Below the pieces are notes generated by a model. It ran no database searches and had not been told where the DNA came from. It saw nothing but the letters and a program-made list of their open reading frames with translations. Below, one piece after another: positions 46,729-58,960 of a stretch of DNA of 64,000 bases. The DNA is taken from contig NC_060907.1 of assembly GCF_014805685.1 (NCBI RefSeq), forward strand, positions 6,306,992-6,370,991. Direction: 5' to 3'. The translations under genes were made by a program, and so were the position numbers. The DNA comes from Silurus meridionalis (taxonomy: Eukaryota; Chordata; Actinopteri; Siluriformes; Siluridae). Each line of letters starts with the position of its first letter. Within the stretch, counting starts at the first letter, position 1.

Positions 46729-47428
46729 GAAACAAGGGAACTGTGGCAAGTTTTATTGTGATATAATACATTTTGATATAATGCAAATCTACTTTCACCC
46801 TATGGCTCTCAACCAAGTTTGATTTTTAGCCCTTCATAGAAAAACATTTTGCACCTCTGCTCTAGAAACACACTCACATCTTTATCTATTTACATAAAAC
46901 TAGGAGTGAATGTCTACAATTTTTCAACAGATACTAATCTTTAAATCGTAAAATCTTATACTACAAAGAATGTTTAATTAATAGACTAAAGCCCCAGCCC
47001 AGCAAGACAGATAACAAATCAAACCAGATGATTCCCGAAGCAGCTCGATGCAGTAAACCAGTCACTCTTCACGAATAATAGAGACCAAATGGCCAGTTAC
47101 ATAAAAGCACAATATAAATGATGCAGTTGTGCGTAAATGAACAAGTACAGATCAGCACAGCAATGCAGTAAATCAAACTTCAGCTTGATCGGACTTACAG
47201 TTTCTGAGATACGGTTATTTGAGCCCTTAAGACAAGACAGTTCCTATTATTACTTATGTTATATGTGCTATAAAATGTTATTCACTCACCAGACTTTCCC
47301 CCACCCCTGCTGTTTAGCAGTTTTGCAGGGGTGGGGGAAATGCTTGTCATGCCCTGAAGAGTTTACTGTGACAGAAAGTTTACTGGCTGTTTCTCATGCA
47401 GTATGTCATACAAGTCTGTTTAAGATCT
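46729..47428. other. Non-coding stretch with a strong hairpin
   Basis: Nothing recognised except the inverted repeat at 47295-47340 (separate entry). Confidence 0.6.
47295..47340. repeat. 16-bp perfect inverted repeat
   Basis: TTTCCCCCACCCCTGC at 47295-47310 and its exact reverse complement at 47325-47340, with a 14-base loop. The arms are homopyrimidine/homopurine-rich. Function unknown; possibly a relic of a foldback element. Confidence 0.9.
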
Positions 47429-47429
47429 A

Positions 47430-47477
<48 letters not shown>

Positions 47478-47479
47478 AA

Positions 47480-47527
<48 letters not shown>

Positions 47528-47601
47528 ACAAATAAACAAACAAACAAAAACTAAGACAGACAGATATAAAACAGAAAGAAAGCAAGAAAAAGAAAGAAGG
47601 A

Positions 47602-47657
<56 letters not shown>

Positions 47658-47743
47658 AAAAAGAAAAAGAAAGAAAGAACAAATAAACAAACAAAAAAAA
47701 CTAAGACAGACAGATATAAAACAGAAAGAAAGAAAGAAAGAAA

Positions 47744-47795
<52 letters not shown>

Positions 47796-47825
47796 ACAAA
47801 TAAACAAACAAACAAAAACTAAGAC

Positions 47826-47880
<55 letters not shown>

Positions 47881-47882
47881 AA

Positions 47883-47950
<68 letters not shown>

Positions 47951-48088
47951 ACAAATAAACAAACAAACAAAAACTAGGACAGACAGATATAAAAAAGAAA
48001 GAAAGAAAGAAAAAGAAAGAAAGAAAGAAAGAGAAAGAAAGAAAGAAAGAAAGAAAGAACAAATAAACAAACAAACAAAAACTAAGAC

Positions 48089-48139
<51 letters not shown>

Positions 48140-48236
48140 AAAAAGAAAAAGAAAGAAAGAAAGAAAGAAAGAACAAATAAACAAACAAACAAAAACTAGG
48201 ACAGACAGATATAAAAAAAGAAAGAAAGAAAGAAAA

Positions 48237-48304
<68 letters not shown>
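47429..48304. repeat. Long (GAAA)n array with six interspersed spacers
   Basis: About 875 bp, almost pure purine on the plus strand. GAAA runs are separated by a recurrent spacer starting CAAATAAACAAAC and usually ending AGACAGACAGATATAAAA, at 47529, 47680, 47797, 47952, 48060 and 48174. Two spacers (47797, 48060) lack the GATATAAAA end. Confidence 0.95.
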
Positions 48305-48656
48305 ATTACAATGCTCTTAAACTAAACCCAAGTCTATGGCCAGAGCTGCTCTTCTGAAATTAATATAAATTAATATCTTCTTCTTATAATTTAGATCTAA
48401 GCGTACATTTAACAGAGAATAACCTGTAGCAGGTCAACGGTGTATTAAAGCACAGAAGTGAAAAAAGGATTAGATCCATTGTCTTCACTGATTGAGGGCT
48501 CACTGTCTATAGCTAATATTCATCTGTGTGCTAAATGGCGACTGGCTCCATCCCAAACCACAATTTCAAATGGGTCGTTAATGCTAATAGAGGAACGACT
48601 TCTTATGGCTTAGAAGCTGTTCTGTGAGAAGAGCACCAGCTGCACACCTGCCATGC

Positions 48657-48660
<4 letters not shown>
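48305..48660. other. Non-coding, nothing recognised
   Basis: Short complex stretch between two microsatellites. Confidence 0.6.
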
Positions 48661-48727
<67 letters not shown>

Positions 48728-48739
48728 ACACACACACAA
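48661..48739. repeat. (CA)n microsatellite
   Basis: About 38 CA units with one CTCA interruption at about 48721. Confidence 0.97.
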
Positions 48740-50185
48740 ATAAAACCACATGTACACACACACAAGCAAAGCCTTTGCTTCGAACTATAACACTGAATTC
48801 TCCTGCTTGCGATAGCTTGATTTAATATTTACAAATGAAGTATTAAAGGAATTTGTTTGGTAGTTCGTAGTTCAGATTTTGACAGTGCCTGCAAGCGATA
48901 TGTGTTTCTTCAAAATAAATACCACATTTCAACAACTTACTCCCCGAGCAGGAGCAATAAAAACAAACCTGGCCTAATTTTTTTTCCACAGGTGTGTGTG
49001 TATATGTGTGTGTGAGAATGACAGGGAAAAAGTGCATAAAGAGAGTGTCTGAGTGCCAGGAACCCATCTGTTCAGCTGCTAAGTGTCTCCTTGGGGCTCC
49101 ACACACCTTAGCTGACAGCAGGATTTAGTGTGTGTGTATGTAAAAAAAAAAAAAATAATAATAAATTGTTTATTTTAAAATATTTTATTGAAATTAATCA
49201 AAATCATTATATGATAATGGTTTGACGTTTGGTTTTTCAGTGTTATTCAAAGTATGTTCTCAGTTCTGATTGGTCAGAAGGTGTTGATTAGTTTTCTGTC
49301 ACAGCCGTTCTATTGGCTGGTACTCCAATTACATCATTCTGATACTTTATTATATTTTTATAGTCACCATTTATTTGTATAGTGGATGTTCAGTGTAATC
49401 AATATAATACACAGATTTCCTATTAGAAGTGTTGCTGTATAACAATTACAACCCAGAATCATTGATCATGGTAAAGATGGTGATGGAGACGAAAGTGTTG
49501 TTACAGTCAAACGTACAATATACCATTGATTTTTCTTCCCTGACATAGAAATGTTTTTCTAAGAGTTTCCGGTTTCTGTGTAACATGATAAGCGTTATTT
49601 GTTTTTGTCTTTATTTCAATAGACTATTAATAGCTGCTCTAATGAAACATTAAATACCACTATAATTATATAAAACATACAAAACGCTGTTAAATAAATA
49701 AAGGTGCTCTGCAATAGCTGGCTTTGATACTGCACTATAATCAAATGATCATTCGATGTATTTTTTCCACTTTATCTCCGCATGGTGAATTGTTTAACTT
49801 TTTTGCTTATTAGAAATCAGTGTACAGCTTTTTTTATTGTAAAAGTTTATTTGCATGTATTTGAGTTAGCTATGTGTATTTGTGCCAAACAGGAAAAAGA
49901 AGATGTTGGACCAGCCTAGCTGGATGACCTGCATAGTTGTTAATATCATTTCAAAGTTAACCTACAGCTGAAACTTTTTCCATGTAAGTCCTAAGGTGAC
50001 TTTGTAGGTCGTGATGAAAGGATTCCACAGTACAAAAAAATAAAATAAATAAAACACGGATTAAATTTGACTTTTTTATTTTTGAGAGCCAGTGTTTTGT
50101 ATGCTGATTAAGCACTTGCACATGTCTGCACTTGCACATGTTTGTTTTCACACAAACCTGCAAAACTATGATTTATTTATGGACA
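48740..50185. other. Non-coding, nothing recognised
   Basis: AT-rich. Short GT runs near 48993 and 49130; no gene or nameable element. Confidence 0.6.
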
Positions 50186-50412
50186 AAAAAAATGGGCTTC
50201 TCCCATTAGGGGTCACCACAGCAAATCATCCGCATGTTTGATTTGGCACAGGTTTTTTCGCTGGTTGCCACTCTTAACGCAACCCTCCCCATTTATCCGG
50301 GCTTGGGACCGGCACTAAGAGTGGCTGGGGTTGGTTCCCTGACCAGGGATCGAACCCGGGCCGCAGCGGTGAGAGTGCTGCATCCTAACCACTAGATCAC
50401 CAGGGGACCACG
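50186..50412 (-). mobile_element. tRNA-Glu-derived SINE with RTE-like tail
   Basis: On the minus strand, 50338-50412 reads like tRNA-Glu: CTGGTGATCTAGTGGTTAGG (A box), CACTCTCACCGC with a CTC anticodon position, and CCCGGGTTCGATCCCTGG (B box). It continues with GTGCCAAATCAAACATGCGG and ATGATTTGCTGTGGTGACCC, the tail type shared by many fish RTE-related repeats. An extra C in the acceptor stem and the long tail show it is a SINE rather than a working tRNA gene. Confidence 0.82.
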
Positions 50413-50534
50413 ATTTATTTATGCATATATTTTTTAAATTGTAATTTAACGATTTATATTTTGTGCTTTCCTTATGTCCTGTATAAATTATACCAGGATG
50501 CGCATAGTAAGAATTACATTCTATTGAACAAATT

Positions 50535-51045
50535 GCATACACTTGACGTCTTCATTGTCATATGTGGTTCTTCCCCAGAATGTTACCAAAATCTTTTTTG
50601 GTAACACAATTAATATAACATGTCCATTAATGCTGTAGCATGACATTTTTCCTTCAATTGAACTAAGAGACCCAAACCTGTTTCAGCCTGACAATGCCCC
50701 CGTGCATAAAGCCAGCTCTATTAAGATATGTTTTACATGGGTTGAAGTGGAAGATCTCCGGCTATAAAGCTCTGACCTTAACACTACTGAACACCTTTGG
50801 GATGAATTGAAATGCTGACTGCACCCCAGGTCTCCTCACCTCACCTACGTCAGTACCTGATTTTACTAACACCCTTGTGTATGAATGAGCACAAATCTCC
50901 ACAAGAACACTCTAAAATCTAGTGGGACATCCTCCCAAAAGAGTGGAGGTTATTATAACTGTGTATGAGGATAAAATGTGGCAAAAAATAAGCACATATC
51001 AATCTTATGGTTAGATGTCTAAAAACTTTGCCCATATAGTGTGTG
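50535..51045 (+). mobile_element. Tc1-like non-autonomous element
   Basis: CATATGTGGTTCTTCCCCAG, GAGACCCAAACCTGTTTCAG, GAACACCTTTGGGATGAATT (HLWDE-like) and the 3' end AAACTTTGCCCATATAGTGT are all present. The 5' terminus is eroded. Confidence 0.77.
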
Positions 51046-51813
51046 AATGGACATAAGTAATTGACATATAACATAGTTTATTCTCTATTTAGTACAAATC
51101 AGATTTTGCTTTTGATTTTTTTCTACTGAATATTTTAAAATGAAAAGGGCATGAACAAATTTGTTGGTGTTCCTACAAAAGAAATATAAATCTCGGATTG
51201 GATTATAATAATGTTTCAAATAAATTGTTTTCTTTTTAAATGGTATCACACGTGTCTTCTATTTTGTAAGTAGTTACTTAGTAGATTAAACTACTAATTT
51301 ATCTTTATCTAATATATTTTATCTTATATTTATAGTTTATTTTATTTCATGCACAATTTTCTGAGCAGCCGATCAGGTTTACATTTCCTTGTATTAACTG
51401 TATATAACTATGTTCGTGAAATAAAATCTGGAATCTTGAAGCTAGTAGCAGTCTGTTTGTGAGCGTGTTTGGTCTCATTTTGTAAAACACCATGAATCAG
51501 ATTTATATGTTATCTGTATATAAATTGCCCTTCACTAATATTGTAGAGGGCATGTAGGTCCACCAGCATGAACCACTGAAGGAGAAGAATGCTGGTTTCA
51601 GATTAAAATCCCTGGTATGTATTCTCCAACTTTATCAGGAATTACAAGAGAAGACTCCGAGCTGTTATGCTGGCAAAAGGAGGAAGTACAAAGTATTAAC
51701 TAAAAGGGTTATTGTGTCACATATTAATTTAACAAAGCAAATTCTGAGCCCAAAACGTTTTTTTCAACTACTTTAACAAAATTTCACAAATAAGGCCACG
51801 AGTGTTGTGGCAA

Positions 51814-51815
<2 letters not shown>
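51046..51815. other. Non-coding, nothing recognised
   Basis: AT-rich, no gene or nameable repeat. Confidence 0.6.
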
Positions 51816-51894
<79 letters not shown>

Positions 51895-51951
51895 CATCCA
51901 TCCATCCATCCATCCATCCATCCATCCATCCATCCATCCATCCATCCATCC

Positions 51952-52017
<66 letters not shown>

Positions 52018-52057
52018 ATCCATCCATCCATCCATCCATCCATCCATCCATCCATCC

Positions 52058-52132
<75 letters not shown>

Positions 52133-52161
52133 CATCCATCCATCCATCCATCCATCCATTC

Positions 52162-52239
<78 letters not shown>

Positions 52240-52313
52240 TTATCCATCCATCCATCCTTCCATCCATCCATCCATCCATCCATCCATCCATCCATCCATC
52301 CATCCATCCATTC

Positions 52314-52398
<85 letters not shown>

Positions 52399-52399
52399 A
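51816..52399. repeat. Alternating (TCTA)n / (TCCA)n compound array
   Basis: About 580 bp. Blocks of TCTA (roughly 15-20 units) alternate with blocks of TCCA (roughly 7-14 units) in at least four cycles. Block junctions recur (TCCATTCATCTA at about 52155 and 52307), suggesting that whole TCTA+TCCA modules were duplicated. The long open frames across it are repeat artefacts. Confidence 0.96.
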
Positions 52400-52881
52400 T
52401 CAGCAGTACAGATAGCAGCAAACTTACAAGTGTAGATAAATATGTACATAAATACAACAAATAAATATATTGCCTTCAGGCAAATTACAGAAAGAATATA
52501 TTTGTATATAAGATCTATGGATGCAAGTGAAACGTTTGAATATGTGTAAGAAGTGTGCAAGGCACAATGTGTAGAGAAATCTCAGATGTATCAGTTTACA
52601 ATGTTATGAGATAAGCACATAGTATGTACAATGGTATAAAAATATTCATAGATATAGATGGTATACAGATATATAGAATGATTGTTCTGGTACTTTTTGG
52701 GAATCTCAGTAGTCTTTTAACTACATCTGTGGTGTTCAATTGGAAACTATTTAAATCTTTATTGATAGAAATAAAGCATTTAAGAAAATTTGTGGAAACA
52801 TCAAGTAATGTTATGAACATTGATAAAGTTCTATATACTCAGATCAGGCACATCATTATGACACATAACATTATGGATACA
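52400..52881. other. Non-coding, nothing recognised
   Basis: AT-rich; open frames on both strands without domain. Confidence 0.6.
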
Positions 52882-53295
52882 CGTTTGTGGACACCCAAGC
52901 ATAAGATGTTGGTATGTGCTTTATGAACTTCCCATTCCACATAGTCCTCCTTCCCTGCAGTAATAACCTCCACTCTTTTGGGAAGATGTTCCAATAGATT
53001 TTTTAATGTGCTTGTGAAGATTTGTGCTCATTCAGGCACAAGAATGTTAGTAAAGGTTGGTTGATTGAGGATTGAGGACCATTGGATTGAGTTCAAATTT
53101 CTATAGATGGAGACCTTTGACTTCAACCCATGTAAATCATATCTTCATGGAGCTGGCTTTGTGCACAGTGATATTGCCATGCTGGAACAGATTCGGGTTT
53201 CCTATTTCAAGTGAAGTGAAAATGTAATATTATCCAAATGCATCCTATACGATTGTGTGGTAACAGTTAGAGAAAGAATCACAAATGGTTGGAAA
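52882..53295 (-). mobile_element. Tc1-like non-autonomous element
   Basis: Left edge CGTTTGTGGACACCCAAGC, then GTTGGTATGTGCTTTATG, CCACTCTTTTGGGAAGATGT, GCCATGCTGGAACAGATTCG and CATCCTATACGATTGTGTGG: minus-strand family copy. Confidence 0.77.
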
Positions 53296-54658
53296 AAATT
53301 GCTTTTGTCCTTAAAATGTATTCACGTTATGTATTTTTTATGATAAATCTCGTACTTGTCTTGTGTTCTTCAAATAAAATCATCGAGGGGTCGTGTTTTG
53401 CTATATACAGGAGTAGCAGCTCATCAGCAAGAATGGTTCATCTGTTATTGTTAATTTTTTTTTACAAAATCTATTACCTTTATGAGGCATTTCTCAAATA
53501 AAAGGAACCTGACTGATGTTTTAGATGTGGAAATGGTGCATTTGAAGGAGATTTTTTTAACCAGTTTGTGTGAGTTCAACATTGGTATGTCTTACTATCT
53601 AAAAAAAATCCATTAAGTTCAAGATCCAAGTCACTATTATCATTTAACCTCCCAATCAAATGCAACATCTGCAGCTCTGGATTTCCTCCGAAGCCATCGA
53701 AGGTTGCAATTCGTCCCAAACTTCAACAACAAAATAACCCCGAAAAAGACATGACATCTCATCAAGTTTATTGTTCTTGTTAAAGTTAAAACGCTTGTGA
53801 AGGACAATTAGTCTTTAAACTGTTCACACCATATTGACCTATTGTCACAAAGCTACTGTCAGATTCGTAAATATTTATAGTCAGTGTAACATACCATATA
53901 TGGAATGCTAATAGGCTGTTGTATAAATCACGCACTTTAAACGTCTTCATAGGAAATTCATCAGCACACCGAAAAAAGCACGAGTTCTGTGGATGAGAAC
54001 GTATCAGAGAATCTATGATTATTAGTGGTTATCATTCAAATATTATATTAATATTGCCTGACTTTAATGAGCAAATGGATAAATGACTGTGTGTGTGTGT
54101 GTGCATGTGCATGTAATTTAATTGCTTTCTCTAGGCAATATGGAGCAAGTAGCCGGGCTGTAACACTAAACCAGCCAGGTTAGATAGCAACATGTGCTGC
54201 GAACTGAGACCCCTGTTTCTCTAAGACCGTGTCTAATACAGGACAAAAATCTCCACACACGCATTCGTCTTTCCCTAGTTGGACTTTGGGACATTGTGTG
54301 GATTTGGACTTGTGTAGGTGGTAAGCAGATCGGAAATGTCCGAGTTTAAATAGCCCCCAGACTTGTTTTATTGTTAGCTTATGGTATGGATACATGTGCG
54401 AGGGTGGACAGGCGCTTTGAGACCTTTCCTTTCCTTTCCTTTCTTTCCTTTTCTTTTTTTCATTTCTTTTTTTCTGTTTTCTTGAACACTGAGGCCCTGG
54501 AGGGCTTCTGATTGGAGAGTTTATTTTCCCATGCTCTTTCAACACACTTACTCATACACACGCATGCACACGATACACACGTGGACACACACTCATCCAT
54601 ACGCATAGGTGGTCCAAAGGATGGATTAAAACCTCAATACATCACTCTCTTTCTCCCT

Positions 54659-54665
<7 letters not shown>
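53296..54665. other. Non-coding, nothing recognised
   Basis: Short GT run at 54090-54103 and a CTTTCC-rich tract at 54421-54475. No gene. Confidence 0.6.
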
Positions 54666-54748
<83 letters not shown>

Positions 54749-54749
54749 A
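54666..54749. repeat. (TC)n(AC)n compound microsatellite
   Basis: About 22 TC units followed by about 15 AC units. Confidence 0.96.
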
Positions 54750-54913
54750 CAGCTGTGAAGCGTTCATTCTCGACATTCTCCACCGTGTTGATGATGGAAC
54801 ACAGCAGTCAATAACTCCCTTTTCTAATTATACTTCGGAGACCCAGGATACAATAGCATTATAAAAACACACCAACAGCATTATTCTGTCGACCCCATAA
54901 CCTCCGCCTCTGC

Positions 54914-54916
<3 letters not shown>

Positions 54917-54967
<51 letters not shown>
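54917..54967. repeat. (CA)25 microsatellite
   Basis: Uninterrupted CA run. Confidence 0.97.
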
Positions 54968-54971
<4 letters not shown>

Positions 54972-56227
54972 GTGGGATGATGGTCTTCAAGGATACAGAT
55001 GTTCCTCAATTACTTCCATCAGCACTTAAGGATCGTGTTAGCCCTTTCCACAACAATTTGGTTTTGCTCCTTTGGAAAGTTTACATCAGTAAAACAAGCC
55101 TACACCCGTCACACAGGAAACCACAACAACCTACACCATACCACATACCAGCTAACGCTCGCAATGACGATTTATATCAGGGCTGATAGTTATTGTGTAA
55201 CGAGGGATTCTTTTGCATCAGAGGATGAAATGGTATTAAATCATTTATGCTGCGTTTAATAGAAAAAACATAAAAGACACTTTCGGCACTTTTTGTTCAT
55301 ATCAATAATAAGGGGAGTTAGAAGATTCCTTTATCTTTCTGATAAACAATTTTTTACATCTTTTTTAAATTTCTACAGCATATTGGAAAGACACTAGATC
55401 AACTGAACACACAAAGTAATAGACTTACAGCATTTTATCTATCTACAGAGATTTTACAGTGTGTTTCCTTTACCATAAAAGTGTACAATGCGCATCACAA
55501 AATTCATTTCCTGTCTGAAGCAAAAAACATTTCTAATAATGTGGATTAAAAACAATATATATTTATTGCCATCTATAAATAGTATTTGTGGAGCTTAGCA
55601 GAAGGAATTAACATTTTTCTGTCAAATTTTCTGTTTATTTTTGCCAAAATGGCTTTCTATGAACATAGCTCAAGCGGGCGTTCCTTGTTTTTATTGCAGT
55701 AATGTATTTGTGCATGTCACAAATTGCAGCAGCTGCAGTGACATTGTTCCCTCTCAGACACTCAGACAGACAGCTCTCAGACAGTCAAGAATGACCTTCA
55801 GGCTAATGTGGTGGCAGGAACAGCAGTCGATGCACGATATTTGTATGTGCAAAAGTGTGTTTTACATTTATTAAAAGTCTAATGCTCATAATGAATGACA
55901 GCCACTAAAACTAATGTGACTTATACAGACAAAGTCACTTGATCTTTATTAACATTTTTGATGTATAGCTGGAGGCTGATGCAGGTGTGTAGACTGGGTT
56001 TTCTGCTTACTTTGGGCTATATAAGAACCCAAGAATGTTACAGTTATTACACATTACAGACCCATGGTTAGATAACAATAATATGAGCAAAGTGTAAAAA
56101 AAAATAAATAGACTGCATAACACATTTGGCAAGACGTTGTCAAAAGAAATTAAAATAATGGGGAGTAAATGAACACAGAACAGGTGAACACAATAAGGTA
56201 GTCAACCAGTGGCACAATTAAACAGGA
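54968..56227. other. Non-coding, nothing recognised
   Basis: AT-rich; no gene or nameable repeat. Confidence 0.6.
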
Positions 56228-56731
56228 AACTGGTTCCAATATCAGGGTTTTTGATCTCCTATTTAAATGTAGTGTTTGAATTTGAATCTGAACCTATGCA
56301 TCACACCCACATATGTGTCTTTCCTGAAATGTTCCACAAATTTTTCGAGGACACAAATGAATAAAATCGACATTGAAACCTAGAGTCTCAAACACGCAAG
56401 CTCCATGAAGATAAGATGTGTTGAATTTGGAATGGTAGAACTTCAGTTTGTACAGTAGTACAGAAACCTGAACTCCTCAACCCCAAACACCTTTGGGATG
56501 AACTGGAACACTGAGTAAACCCCTGACCTTCTCATCCAACATCAGTGCCTAACCTCACTAATACTTTAGAAGTTAAATAAACACAAATTCCCACAACCCC
56601 ACTCCGAAAAGTAGTGGAACGTCTTCCCAGAAGAGTGGGGGTAATTATAACAGGAAATAGTGAACAAATCTGGAACATGATGTTCAGAAGGTTAGGTGTT
56701 CACAAACTTTTGGATATACAGTATAGTGTAT
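56228..56731 (+). mobile_element. Tc1-like non-autonomous element with a reversed stub at its left
   Basis: 56290-56731 is a plus-strand family copy (CACATATGTGTCTTTCCTG to CACAAACTTTTGGATATACA). Its decayed frame reads ERLPRRVGVIITGNSEQIW, a Tc1 C-terminus. At 56228-56268, AACTGGTTCCAATATCAGGG and GATCTCCTATTTAAATG resemble the same family in reverse, so a head-to-head or rearranged insertion is possible. Confidence 0.68.
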
Positions 56732-57502
56732 CCAGGAGACGGTTCATAAAAACAAACCGTTGTGTAACGCTGATGGATTATCTGTACGTAAAGAACCACA
56801 TCCAAATGATGTAACAGTAACAACCTGCTGCTCTGGAAATATCACTGTGCTTGGTGGAACGCAGTGAGTCAGCTGTGACGATATCTACACGCAGGTGATG
56901 GCAAGGGTGTGTAAATTTTACCTGCTGTGTTTACCTGTGAGATACGATCACTAATGCGGGTCTGTGCAGAGAAATGATCTGCTGAGCGCGTGTGTAAGTC
57001 TGGGTGTGTGTTTTATTCAGATAACAGACAATACAATCGTATGGTCGAAAGACTAAACATGTGAGAAACTGGAATCTCTTCACTCACAAAATTTCCATAT
57101 ATAAGATTTGTGTAATTATTAACTCTGTTGTCACAGCATTACCATCCATCTGTTGTGCACAAATGTAAAAGTTTCACCTGAACATGCTAAGTGGCTTGAT
57201 CACTTATGAAGGCTAAATGGACCAGTCATAACCTCAGAGACAGTTAGCAGTCTCAGTATAGCCATTATTGTTTCCTGTAGGCTTTTATTATGCTTAGTGA
57301 GCTCGTATTTTCCATATGCATTGATAAGCCACTGTAAATTCACTAACGGACAGTAAGGAAACATGTTTACCTTGTCAGTGTACTTAAGTACATTTGTCAA
57401 TTAAAAGTATTTTATCAGACAATTTTTATTTAAAGAAACGTTGACTCTTTTACATTTTAACTAGATTTTCAAATACACTATGTAAATCTACAAAATAAAA
57501 AA
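56732..57502. other. Non-coding, nothing recognised
   Basis: No gene or nameable repeat. Confidence 0.6.
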
Positions 57503-57840
57503 AGGACAAAAGTACTGGGACACCTGACTTTTCCTCCCATATGTGGTTCTTCCCCGAACTGTTAGTTGAAGCCGTACATTTCCCCTTCACTTGAACTAGG
57601 GGACCCAAACCTGTTCCGGCATGACAATGCCCCTGTGCACAAAGCCAGCGCCACGAAGATATGCTTTTCATGGGTTGGAGTGAAAGATCTCCTGCCATAT
57701 AACGCAAACACCTTTGGGATGAATTAGAACACTGACTGTACCCCAGGCCTTCTCACGTACATCACTACCTACCAACACCCTTGTTACTGAATGAGCACAA
57801 ATCTCCACAAGCACACTCCAAAATCCAGTGGAACATTTCC
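57503..57840 (+). mobile_element. Tc1-like non-autonomous element, 3' truncated
   Basis: GGACAAAAGTACTGGGACAC, CATATGTGGTTCTTCCCCG, CATGACAATGCCCCTGTGC and AACACCTTTGGGATGAATTA; stops at CCAGTGGAACATTTCC before the usual 3' end. Confidence 0.75.
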
Positions 57841-57968
57841 AGTGTAATCAGTGTAATCCATAACCCTACATGATGAAAAAGACAATCTTTTTTCTCTGTT
57901 GTGGATTATGCTGGATTTCTTCTGTAGACCACATAGACTATGTTTCATGGATTAATACATTATAATAC

Positions 57969-57973
<5 letters not shown>

Positions 57974-58026
<53 letters not shown>

Positions 58027-58124
58027 TACAGACCAAAAGTTTGGACACACCTTCTCATTCAAAGAGTTTTCTTTATTTTTTATATACTTTGAATGAGAAG
58101 GTGTGTCCAAACTTTTGGTCTGTA

Positions 58125-58191
<67 letters not shown>
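57974..58191. repeat. Foldback element in an (AT)n tract: 42-bp perfect palindrome arms
   Basis: 58023-58064 (ACAGTACAGACCAAAAGTTT start) is the exact reverse complement of 58087-58128, with a 22-base AT-rich loop. Both sides continue in (AT)n runs (57974-58022 and 58129-58191), which also pair. The arm sequence is a terminus I recognise from a short fish Tc1/mariner-type element. Here two ends face each other with almost no interior. Confidence 0.92.
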
Positions 58192-58196
<5 letters not shown>

Positions 58197-58857
58197 ACTG
58201 TGTATTTATTTCCACAGTCTTCATCACATTGAAAAGCACACAAACACACACCTGTTTCCTTTTTCAGTGATAATGAGCAAATGAATTTAGCCCCACCCTG
58301 CACTTTGCACTTCAGTTTTTCCTGTATTTTGTTCTTCAGGGGAAAACCAGTAGAAAGGATTCATAATTAGTGAAATCTAATCACAAGTTGATGATGTTTT
58401 TGAGACTGAAAATGCTTTGCCATTGTGGGATCTATAGCACATTTAAAGACTAAGAAAATGTAAAAGGGTTCAACAGGTGACTGATCCTTTACTTAAATAT
58501 ATCCTACAAAAATCTGTGTACTTAGGCTGTAGTTTTGTGGGGATTTAATTGACCAGGTGGAACAAAAACACAACGTTCCTAAATATTTAGCAATATCTAG
58601 CTATTCTTTTAAATGCAACAATTTGATGAATGACACATTTAATAGCGAATATATTTTATCTGTAACTTACTCAGGACTCGGTATTGATGCCAATAGCCAT
58701 TAAATGTGTGGTGTTGCTCAGTGGTTTGGAAAGTTCAGATGTCAAATACCATCACTGCAATGCTGTCAATGAAGAGAAGAAAACCATTAACTGCTTCTCT
58801 CAGCTGTAAGTCACTATAAGTAAAAGCATTTCCTGAATATAACCATTAAGGAAATGG

Positions 58858-58960
58858 GCAGTGGTGGCGCAGCGGTCAACTCTCTGACCTACTGATCAGA
58901 AGGTTAAGAGTCCAATTTACAGCAACCATCCAAGATACCACTTTTGGTTCACCATCAACA
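58858..58960 (+). mobile_element. tRNA-derived SINE head fragment
   Basis: GCAGTGGTGGCGCAGCGGTC (A-box region) and CTACTGATCAGAAGGTTAAG, GAGTCCAATTTAC (decayed B box), then a degraded body. Tail lost. Confidence 0.6.

Noticed and set aside
47420..48190. Long minus-strand open frames rich in Phe, Leu and Ser
   Set aside because: They are translations of the (GAAA)n array; no start context, domain or codon bias of a gene.
47529..48216. CRISPR-like array (repeats with spacers)
   Set aside because: The interspersed 30-46 bp segments are the similar ones and the varying parts are simple GAAA runs; eukaryotic context.
50338..50412. Functional tRNA-Glu gene
   Set aside because: Extra base in the acceptor stem and direct continuation into a dispersed repeat tail point to a SINE.
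51802..52464. Plus-strand open frames of 200-220 codons (SIYL/HPSI repeats)
   Set aside because: Direct translation of TCTA/TCCA repeats, tetranucleotide units simply lack stops in these frames.
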